A stretch of DNA of 39,580 bases from NCBI GenBank assembly GCA_038248985.1, contig JBBRWV010000018.1, positions 1-39,580 of the forward strand, written 5' to 3'. A model generated the notes under the pieces. That model was not told the DNA's origin, did not search any database, and saw only the letters and a program-made list of their open reading frames with translations. This stretch comes from JBBRWV01 sp038248985. Lineage in GTDB: Bacteria > Planctomycetota > Phycisphaerae > WQYP01. Positions within the stretch are counted from its first letter, which is position 1. Every line of letters starts with the position of its first letter. The translations under genes were made by a program, and so were the position numbers. Shown one piece after another: positions 26,308-32,836 of the stretch.

Positions 26308-26334
26308 AAAGCACTCCTCGTATGGGAGTGCAAC
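26308..26334. promoter_or_regulatory. CIRCE-like inverted repeat upstream of the catalase
   Basis: AAAGCACTC-N9-GAGTGCAAC, 37 bases before the catalase ATG. The HrcA operator CIRCE is TTAGCACTC-N9-GAGTGCTAA; 14 of 18 arm positions match and the spacer is exactly nine. HrcA control is inferred; the same bases could simply be an RNA hairpin (GCACTCC/GGAGTGC). Confidence 0.4.
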
Positions 26335-26370
26335 GACTTGAAATAACTACATATTTACGGGAGAACGGTC

Positions 26371-27458
26371 ATGTTCCACCACGTTAAAGAACTACAGTTC
26401 AACGCGCGCGTTTCTCGACCTGACCTGCGGTTTGCTCGGCTTCTGCTGGAGCAGTTCGGTGGCGGCAATGGGGAACTGAAGGCTGCGATGCAGTACTTCG
26501 TTCAGAGCTTTGGCTGTCGGCGAAGTCATCCGGACAAGTACGACCTTCTCATGGACATCGCGACGGAATAGTTTAGCCACCTAGAGATTGTGGGAGCGAC
26601 CATCACGATGTTGCTCGAGGGGGTTAGCGGGGAGCTCAAAGATGCGGCGGAGGTGAATCCCATCACCGGTTTGATGAAGGGCAGTTCCAAACATGAGCAG
26701 GTTATTGCTGAGGCTCTGTATAATCCGGCATTTTGCGTGCAGTCGGCGGGCGGACCGACCGTCACGGATTGCAACGGCGTGCCGTGGAGCGGTTCATTCG
26801 TCAACGCTAACGGCGACCTGACGGTGGACATGCGGTCGAATATTGCGGCTGAGTCTCGCGCGAAGATTGTTTATGAATACCTGCTCAAGTTCACAGACGA
26901 TGAGTATGTGCGGCAGACGCTGCGTTTCCTTATGACCCGCGAAGTGACGCACTTTCAGCAGTTCTCGGCGGCGCTGGCGACAATCGAGCCGAACTTCCCG
27001 CCAGGCGTTTTGCAGGCTGATCCGCGATACGTGCATACGACGTTCAACATGTCCCGAGGTGAGGACGCCCGGGGGCCGTGGAACCAAGGGCAGGGCCCCT
27101 GGCCTGAGGGTGAGTCTTGGGAGCATGTCGAAGATCCCGTCAAACAGGTTCACGAGACGCAAGAGCAGGATACAAAGGGCATACCCGATTTTGGTCGCGA
27201 TCCTTCGGAAAGTGAGCAGATCGAGCGGGCACTGAGTGAGATTCGGCGAGCCGAGATGGCGGTGCCGGGACTGCGGGTAATAATCAGTGGTCGGCGTACG
27301 CGGGACAGGACAAGGCGGCGACTTCGAGCGACAACTCACAGCACCGGGAGGATGGGATTGAAGGCGGGCAGAACCGCCAGCCCGCAGCCGCGCCCCCGCG
27401 AGCGGCCCGTGCGACGAAGTCGAATAAGACAAATAATACGACGCGAAGTAAGAGGTAG
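26371..27458 (+). pseudogene. Manganese catalase, broken by a nonsense codon and a frameshift
   Basis: The frame begins MFHHVKELQFNARVSRPDLR and continues FGGGNGELKAAMQYFVQ, diagnostic for di-manganese catalase. At codon 67 (26569-26571) the expected GAG of the ATEEFSHLE motif is TAG, so predicted metal ligand Glu67 of the E-x-x-H pair is lost. The same frame resumes with FSHLEIVGATITMLL. Ligands Glu35, His70, Glu161 and His194 (reconstructed numbering) are intact. Near 27275 the C-terminus turns Arg-rich; shifting frame by one base at a GGG run restores QWSAYAGQDKAATSSDN and a hydrophilic tail ending at TAG 27456-27458. GGGAG precedes the ATG. Two lesions point to a true pseudogene unless both are sequencing errors. 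Confidence 0.85.
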
Positions 27459-27485
27459 CGGGAAAAGCGGTAACGAATGAAACGG

Positions 27486-27713
27486 GCGCAGCATCAACGC
27501 CTCCGCATGTGGACATGCAGGGCTCCCCGCGTCTCATGGGATGTTCTGTTTTGCCTGCGCACGCGGCCTGCCGCGAGCGCTCGTCTTCAATCTCACGTTG
27601 CACCTCGTGCACCTTCGCCCATCTGTGCAGATAGCCGTTCAGCGTCAACAGCAGCCGGTTGGTGGGCTTTATCCTACGGTGTTACCTTCATCGGCACCGC
27701 CGACGACGATGCC
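27486..27713 (+). repeat. Dispersed repeat, copy C (diverged, left part missing)
   Basis: Starts inside the element at GCGCAGC and extends past copy B's right end to the terminal hairpin (27693-27713), matching copy A throughout but with much lower identity. The 26 bases around GCATGT-GG-ACATGC are unchanged in all three copies, whereas the terminator stem has decayed. It begins 27 bases after the catalase stop. Confidence 0.75.
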
Positions 27714-27838
27714 GGTGCGGGCAAGGATGCCCGCATCACGGACGGCGTGAAGGGGTGGGAAGCGGGCTGGTGGGGTGTGGATTGGTTACAGGCGGTGAGG
27801 AGGGTGGCGGCGAGGAGGACGAGCAGGAGATGGGGCAT
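27674..27838 (-). CDS. Small putative lipoprotein overlapping repeat copy C
   Basis: A 54-residue frame with a clear lipoprotein signal: MPHLLLVLLAATLLTAC, giving lipidated Cys17. A short Pro/Ser-rich tail ends VPMKVTP. AAGGGG lies eight bases before the ATG at 27838. The last ~13 codons lie in the right end of the repeat, where copy A has the similar but unterminated AVPPKVTPQ. It may be a real small gene or a signal-peptide remnant fused to repeat sequence. The function is unknown. Confidence 0.4.
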   Translation of the reverse strand: MPHLLLVLLAATLLTACNQSTPHQPASHPFTPSVMRASLPAPASSSAVPMKVTP

Positions 27839-27938
27839 GGTCAGGCCCCTTGTCATGTGCGAGATCCGATTTGATTGGACACGCGGCGAGGGGAAAGGTT
27901 CCAGACAGCGAAGCGTTTTTGGAGACTGGCGTTGCATG

Positions 27939-27969
27939 AAAAAAATAACCGCGGACGAGCCGCGGTTAT
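27939..27969 (-). terminator. Rho-independent terminator of the small lipoprotein gene
   Basis: A perfect 10-bp stem, ATAACCGCGG/CCGCGGTTAT, with a five-base loop and a seven-base T run on the minus strand. It lies 37 bases past the stop of the gene at 28006-28275. Confidence 0.88.
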
Positions 27970-28005
27970 GGGGGGGATTGAAGTTATGTGAGGGGCGATG
28001 GGATT

Positions 28006-28275
28006 CTACTGATTGTCGCGGAAGTAGTACGGGGTGCCTTTGGGGTAGACCTTGGAGGGATCGAAGGGTTTATTGGGCACGGGTTTTTCGGTGAGCCAGG
28101 TGGCGCGATCGTAGAGGAGGATGTAGGCGACATCGTCACCGATTTGTTTGCCGCTGGTATCGGCGGAATTAATCGCCATGTTGCCGTACTCGGACGGGGT
28201 CTGGGTGAGAGTTTCACAGCCGGTGAGGGGGACGATGCAGGCCGCGAGAGCCAGGAGAGCGATCCGGAACTTCAT
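28006..28275 (-). CDS. Small lipoprotein of unknown function
   Basis: An 89-residue protein with signal peptide KFRIALLALAACIVPLTGC and lipobox LTGC (Cys20). The mature part has a short helix (YGNMAINSADTSGKQIGDDV) and an aromatic, Pro-rich end (KGTPYYFRDNQ). The ATG at 28275 has GGAGG four bases upstream; an in-frame start at 28302 is less likely. It is a single-gene unit with a strong terminator and an imperfect palindrome just upstream. Similar short lipoproteins are common in Phycisphaerae-type genomes; no function can be assigned. Confidence 0.75.
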   Translation of the reverse strand: MKFRIALLALAACIVPLTGCETLTQTPSEYGNMAINSADTSGKQIGDDVAYILLYDRATWLTEKPVPNKPFDPSKVYPKGTPYYFRDNQ

Positions 28276-28297
28276 AAAAACCTCCGCGAGAAATGAG

Positions 28298-28319
28298 ACC
28301 ACACCATATATGGAGTGGT
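28298..28319. promoter_or_regulatory. Imperfect palindrome upstream of the small lipoprotein gene
   Basis: Centred on CCATATATGG with outer arms ACCAC and GTGGT; only one position per half fails to pair. It lies 23-44 bases before the lipoprotein start, where a repressor would block transcription. No matching known operator comes to mind. Confidence 0.35.
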
Positions 28320-28437
28320 TTACCCTGCGGGGCAGAAGATGTCAATGATGGGCAGGGGTGGAGAAGAGGGCTGCGGCGACGTTCCATTGCGAGGAGGACG
28401 GGGCAGTATAAGATGGATTGCTACAGAAGGAGTGTTT

Positions 28438-28833
28438 ATGAATTGGCGCGTTGGCAGGGCGGTTTGGGCGATGGGAATTGGCGGCGTGGAGACGGGGAAT
28501 GGGGTGGAGGTGGCGAAGATGACGGAGGCGGAGTTGCTGACGAAGGCACCGGAACGGATCGAGCAGAATCGCAAGGGGGATTTGGTGGTGACGGTGGTGG
28601 AGGGGACGGGGAAGGCGGTGGCGAATGCGCAGGTGAACATGGAGCAGACGAGCTATGCGTTTTTATTCGGGTGCAATATTTTCAGTTGGGGCGAGGAGAG
28701 CGATCGGTATCGGAAGGGGTTGCCGGAAGGATTGCAGAAGGCGTATCTGCGTATGTTGTATCTTGACAGGAGTAGTGGAGGGGAGTATTTGAACAGGACT
28801 TTTCGTAAAGAAATGGTTGGAGGAACTGCATGA
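28438..28833 (+). pseudogene. 5' fragment of a GH10 endo-1,4-beta-xylanase-like gene
   Basis: From ATG 28438 (AAGGAG six bases upstream) the frame reads APERIEQNRKGDLVVTVVEG followed by AVANAQVNMEQTSYAFLFG and CNIFSWG. This is the characteristic N-terminal segment of planctomycete GH10 xylanase-like enzymes (I..NRKGD..V.V.D..GKPV..A.V...q..HaFLFGcNiF.wG). The expected continuation into the catalytic barrel (YR.rFa.LFNyAtLPFYW) is missing in all three frames. Instead the frame runs into the promoter region of the ABC operon and stops at a TGA overlapping the next ATG. I read it as a 3'-truncated relic; the native start and ribosome site remain. Confidence 0.6.
28763..28791 (+). promoter_or_regulatory. 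Sigma-70 promoter of the Gld-type ABC operon
   Basis: A perfect -35 TTGACA (28763-28768), a 17-base spacer and a -10 TATTTG (28786-28791, four of six) lie ~40 bases upstream of the ATPase ATG. The promoter sits inside the reading frame of the truncated GH10 gene. Confidence 0.6.
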
Positions 28834-29780
28834 GTCATGCTGCCGATATCGTGGTTTCGGGTCTGAAGAAATATTATGGATCGTTTGCGGCGGTCGGGGG
28901 GATCTCGTTTGAGGTGCCGAAGGGAACGATCGTGGGATTTTTGGGACCGAACGGTGCGGGGAAGACGACGACGATTCGGATGTTGACGTGTTACATGCCG
29001 CCGACGAGTGGGACGGCGCAGGTGGCGGGTTTTGATGTGTTTAGAGAGTCCTTGCAGGTGCGGCAGCGGATAGGGTATCTGCCGGAATCGACGCCGCTGT
29101 ATCACGAGATGCGGGTGGAGGAATATTTGCAGTTTAAGGGGAAATTGCGGGGGATGGACCGGGCAGCGCGACGGAAGCGGATCGCGGAGGTGGCGGCGCG
29201 ATGCTGGTTGACGGATCGGTTAAAGAGCGTGATCGGGACGCTGTCGAAAGGGTATCGGCAACGGGTGGGGATTGCGGATGCGTTGCTGCACAACCCGCCG
29301 GTGCTGGTGCTGGATGAGCCGACGGTGGGGTTGGATCCGTCGCAGATACGGGAGGCGCGGCGGCTGATTTCGGATTTGGCGGGGGATCATACGGTGCTGC
29401 TGAGCACGCACATTTTGCAGGAAGTGGAGGCGGTGTGTCAGCGGGTGATTATTATTGCGCGCGGGGTGATTGTGGCGCAAGGCACGCCGGAGGAGTTGAA
29501 GAATCGTTCGGGCAGTGGCGTGCGGGTGGAGTTGCGTGGGCCGGCGGACCAGGCGCAGTCGGCGTTTATGGCGATCGTGGGAGTGGCGGGCGTGGACGTG
29601 CTGCAGAGCGGCCCGGTGTGCCGTTTGAATATTCGCGGCAAGGCGTCGGTGGAGATGCGGGAGCAGGTGGCGTCGATTGTGGCGCAGCGGGGCTGGGGGC
29701 TGCGGGAGATGCGGACGGAGGGCACGAGCCTGGAGGAATTCTTTGTACGGATCACGGATCCGGGGACGGCGGCGGCGTAG
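28830..29780 (+). CDS. Gliding-type ABC transporter ATPase (GldA-like)
   Basis: A 316-residue ABC-2-type ATPase. Walker A is GPNGAGKT (39-46), the signature is LSKGYRQRV (138-146), Walker B is VLVLDEPT with GLDP following, and the H-loop is LLSTHILQEVE. Residues ~225-310 form the CcmA/NatA-like regulatory tail, ending in EGTSLEEFFVRIT, a typical finish for this class. GGAGGA lies six bases before the ATG. It is the first gene of a four-gene operon with the permease, GldG-like and DUF4340 proteins. In planctomycetes such sets are common although gliding is not established; the substrate is unknown. Confidence 0.88.
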   Translation: MSHAADIVVSGLKKYYGSFAAVGGISFEVPKGTIVGFLGPNGAGKTTTIRMLTCYMPPTSGTAQVAGFDVFRESLQVRQRIGYLPESTPLYHEMRVEEYLQFKGKLRGMDRAARRKRIAEVAARCWLTDRLKSVIGTLSKGYRQRVGIADALLHNPPVLVLDEPTVGLDPSQIREARRLISDLAGDHTVLLSTHILQEVEAVCQRVIIIARGVIVAQGTPEELKNRSGSGVRVELRGPADQAQSAFMAIVGVAGVDVLQSGPVCRLNIRGKASVEMREQVASIVAQRGWGLREMRTEGTSLEEFFVRITDPGTAAA

Positions 29781-29842
29781 GGATTGTGGAAATTGCGGGT
29801 TGAAAGAACGACAGCGTTTTTAGGACAGACGGAAGAGGATTT

Positions 29843-30586
29843 ATGCAACGGATTTCGGTAATAGCGCGGCGCGAGGTGGCGAGTTTATTTTTCTCGCCGA
29901 TCGCGTACCTGGTGATGTTTTTGTTTTTGCTGGTGGAGGGGTTTCTGTTTGGGATGATGGTTTTTGTGCCGGGGAACTTGACTGAGTTGCGGATGGTGGT
30001 GAGCTTTTCGCAGTTTGGATTATTTTTCATTATTCCGCTGATGACGATGAGTTTGTTTTCGGAGGAGTATCGTTCGGGGCGGATTGAGATGCTGCGGACG
30101 AGCCCGATCACGGAGTTGGACTTGGTGTTGGGGAAGTTTGCGGGGGCGATGATATTTTACATTGTGCTGCTGGGGCTGACGTTTATATATTTGGGATTGC
30201 TGGTGATTTTTGGACGGCCGGACTGGGGGCAGACGTTTTCGTCGTACCTGGGGTTGCTGCTGCTGGGGACGATGTATGTGAGCGTGGGGTTGTTTTTTTC
30301 GGCGTGTACGCAGGCGCAGATTGTGGCGGCGATGGCGTCTTTTCTGACGCTGGGGTTTTTCACGTTCGCCCAACCGCTGAGCGGATTTTTGCCGCAGAAC
30401 TGGGGTGTTTTCGGCCAGGTGAAAGTGCCGGTGCGGGCGATTTTTCGTTACCTGGGATCGGGGAGCCACGTGGAGGATTTTGCGAAGGGGGTTTTTGATA
30501 CGCAGCACCTGGTGTACTTCGGCGGGTTTACGGTGTTGTTTTTGTTTATGACATACCTGGTGATTGAGAGCAAAAAGTGGCGGTAG
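29843..30586 (+). CDS. ABC-2 permease, GldF-like
   Basis: A 247-residue inner-membrane permease with six hydrophobic segments. It begins ISVIARREVASLFFSPIAYL, the conserved entry of GldF-type permeases. The first cytoplasmic loop has LMTMSLFSEEYRSGRIEMLR followed by TSPITELDLVLGKF, the usual 'mr.ltEE...GT.ElL.t.Pis....vlgK' motif. GAGG precedes the ATG. It sits 62 bases after the ATPase gene. The last membrane helix ends in LVIESKKWR, also family-typical. It would form the channel with the GldA-like ATPase. Confidence 0.88.
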   Translation: MQRISVIARREVASLFFSPIAYLVMFLFLLVEGFLFGMMVFVPGNLTELRMVVSFSQFGLFFIIPLMTMSLFSEEYRSGRIEMLRTSPITELDLVLGKFAGAMIFYIVLLGLTFIYLGLLVIFGRPDWGQTFSSYLGLLLLGTMYVSVGLFFSACTQAQIVAAMASFLTLGFFTFAQPLSGFLPQNWGVFGQVKVPVRAIFRYLGSGSHVEDFAKGVFDTQHLVYFGGFTVLFLFMTYLVIESKKWR

Positions 30587-30663
30587 AGCCGCTGGAAATT
30601 GCTACGTTTCAGGCATTGATTTCATTGGTCAAGATTCGTTGAATCTGGTTGAGGACTTTGGAC

Positions 30664-32778
30664 ATGATACAGCAGAATGAGGCGTGGAAGACAGCGGCGC
30701 AACGACACTGGATATATGGGTTTAACGTGGTGGCTTTGATGCTGGCGGGGCTGGCGATTTTGGGAATCCTGTTCTATCTCAGCAGCCAGAAAGAGTATTC
30801 GTACCGGCGGGATTTGACTTCAGGCGGAGTGTATTCGCTTTCGGAATCCTCGAAGAAGCTGCTAGCGCAACTAGACACCAAGGCGGAGAAGTATGAATTG
30901 ATCAACCTGAAGGGTTCGCAGGAGGTGAGCGATCTGCTGACGGAGTACCAGCGGGCAAGCAAGAACATCACGGCGAAGAATTTTTCGCTGATGGCGGAGG
31001 AAGACCTGGAGAATCAAATCAAGACGCGCTATACGGAGGAGCTGAAACCTTACGTGGCGACGGTGGGTGAATTTCCGCAGTTGGCGAAGGAGATCGAAGC
31101 GTTTATGACGCGGGAAAGCGCCGACCTGGGGGCGTTGTTGCAGCAGAAGGGATTGTCCGCGGAGGATAAGGCGCGGACGTCGGAGATCATCGGACTTTTT
31201 TCGGGAACATTTCCGGCGACGCTCAAACAGGGGCAGAAGTTTGTCGACAATGAAATCAACAGCACATCGCCGCGGTGGACGTTGGCGGTCGGGACAATCA
31301 GCGCGTTGTTTGAATCCACGGATTTTGCGCCGCTGTTGGAGGTGCTGGCAGATGCGCAAAAAGTGAAGGAGTTGTTTGGTGGACCGACGCGGGAGCACCT
31401 GCTGGCGAACACGAAACGTTTTGAGGATTTGAACGCGAAGGTAAAGAGCTACACGCAGCGGCTGGCGAAGTTGGCACCGTTGAAAGTTCAGGAGGTGCTC
31501 AATAGTCTGAAGACGGGGAGCGTGGTGGTGTTGTCGTCGAGTTCGGCGAAGGTCATTGGGCGCGGGGAGATGTTCAAGGTTCAAGGCAGCGCCAAGGCGG
31601 GCAGTGATGAGCCGACGGAGAGTTTTGAGGGGGAACAGGCGATCAGCTCTGTATTGTTGAGCTTGCATGAGCCGGTGAAGAAGAAGGTGGTATTCGTGAC
31701 GGCGGCGGCGCAGCAGGTGCTGGCGGGGCAGTTCAGTGCGATAGCGGGGCGACTGCGCGACGCGAATTTTGAGGCGTTGGAATGGAGCGCGGGCGGGGGC
31801 ATGAACCCGATGACGGGCGAGCCGGAGGCGGGCGGTCCGCCGCCGGGGATTGGTGCGGGCGTGGTGTGGGTGGTGATGCCGCCGGAGCAGGCGAATCCGC
31901 AAATGGCGGCGATGGGGATTCCCGCGGGGCCGCCGCCGCCGGCCTTGATGGAGGCGTTGAAGGCCCATGTGGCGATGGGTGGGGATGTGATGTTTTTGGC
32001 GGAGGCGACGCCGGCGAGCCGGTTTTCGCCGGGCCCGTCGGGGTTTCCGTATGAGGAGATCACGAAGCCGTGGGGCATCAATGTGGCGTCAAAGTACACG
32101 GTGGTACACAGCTATCCCTCGGAGGACTCCACGGTGGCGGTGCCGCAGTTGGAATTAAAGCGGTTTCCGAAGCATCCGATCACGCAACCGCAGCAGGGGC
32201 TGATGACGGTGTTTGTAGCGCGCATGATCCCGCGGATGGGATACACGGCGTCGCCGACGGTGGTGCGGATCGATGCGACGAGCAAGCCATCGGACGTGAC
32301 GGCCGAGGTCATCGTGGACACAGGAGACGATCCGGAGGCGTGGGGTGAAAGTGCGTTGACGGAGGACGCGAAGTTTGAAGAGGGGTTGGATGTGAAGGGG
32401 CCGGTGCCGATGGGGGTGGCGGCGTGGCGCACGCGGGCCATCAACGGGAAGAACGTGACGCAACGGATGGTGGTCATTGGGTCGAAGACGTTTGCGTTTA
32501 CCGAACTCGTAGAGCGTGCGGCGCGCGTGCGGTACAACGATCGGCTTTATGAGATCGCGGCCTTTCCGGGAAATGCGGAGCTGTTTGTGAACAGCACCCG
32601 GTGGCTCGCGGGCTATGAAAACATGATCGCGGTGAGCAGCAAATCATCGGTGGCGCTGCGGATTCGGGATATTTCTCCTGGGGCGTTGGCGTGGATTCGA
32701 TGGGGTGTTTTGTTTGCGGGCGCACCGACGGCGGCGTTGATCGCCGGGTTGGTTGTGTGGGCTTTCCGGCGGCGGTGA
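30664..32778 (+). CDS. GldG-like auxiliary protein of the ABC transporter
   Basis: A 704-residue protein with one membrane helix at each end (residues ~20-45 and ~680-700). After the first helix comes YRRDLTSGGVYSLSESSKKL, the hallmark start of GldG (DLT..k.YsLS..t...L). The centre holds the ABC-type uncharacterised-transport domain, with VKKKVVFVTAAAQQVLAGQF and a Gly/Pro-rich loop (GGPPPGIGAGVVWVVMPPEQ). A later stretch, VVIGSKTFAFTEL, matches the GldG C-terminal beta region. A TTG at 30649 is in frame; the ATG at 30664 with GAGG upstream is preferred. The periplasmic domain probably couples to the permease. Confidence 0.82.
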   Translation: MIQQNEAWKTAAQRHWIYGFNVVALMLAGLAILGILFYLSSQKEYSYRRDLTSGGVYSLSESSKKLLAQLDTKAEKYELINLKGSQEVSDLLTEYQRASKNITAKNFSLMAEEDLENQIKTRYTEELKPYVATVGEFPQLAKEIEAFMTRESADLGALLQQKGLSAEDKARTSEIIGLFSGTFPATLKQGQKFVDNEINSTSPRWTLAVGTISALFESTDFAPLLEVLADAQKVKELFGGPTREHLLANTKRFEDLNAKVKSYTQRLAKLAPLKVQEVLNSLKTGSVVVLSSSSAKVIGRGEMFKVQGSAKAGSDEPTESFEGEQAISSVLLSLHEPVKKKVVFVTAAAQQVLAGQFSAIAGRLRDANFEALEWSAGGGMNPMTGEPEAGGPPPGIGAGVVWVVMPPEQANPQMAAMGIPAGPPPPALMEALKAHVAMGGDVMFLAEATPASRFSPGPSGFPYEEITKPWGINVASKYTVVHSYPSEDSTVAVPQLELKRFPKHPITQPQQGLMTVFVARMIPRMGYTASPTVVRIDATSKPSDVTAEVIVDTGDDPEAWGESALTEDAKFEEGLDVKGPVPMGVAAWRTRAINGKNVTQRMVVIGSKTFAFTELVERAARVRYNDRLYEIAAFPGNAELFVNSTRWLAGYENMIAVSSKSSVALRIRDISPGALAWIRWGVLFAGAPTAALIAGLVVWAFRRR

Positions 32779-32836
32779 GAAGGCTGGTCTGGGAATTGGC
32801 ACGGGCGAATTAGGTTAAATGCAGAAGAGGTTGGAC

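Noticed and set aside
26066..26314. Minus-strand 82-residue frame between the small membrane protein and the catalase, with a fairly natural composition
   Set aside because: It starts only at a GTG inside the CIRCE-like repeat, has no ribosome binding site, overlaps the 3' end of a better gene and matches no family I know.
26569..26571. Pyrrolysine or other recoding at the catalase TAG
   Set aside because: TAG ends several ordinary genes here, no pyl genes are visible, and the position needs Glu for metal binding. A second frameshift supports decay.
20866..27713. CRISPR array or integron attC interpretation of the repeats
   Set aside because: Units are long, only three, kilobases apart, and no cas genes, integrase or attC-like core sites are present.
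30871..31968. 365-residue minus-strand frame antisense to the GldG-like gene
   Set aside because: Arg/Leu/His-rich with no hydrophobic core or motif; a shadow of the real gene.
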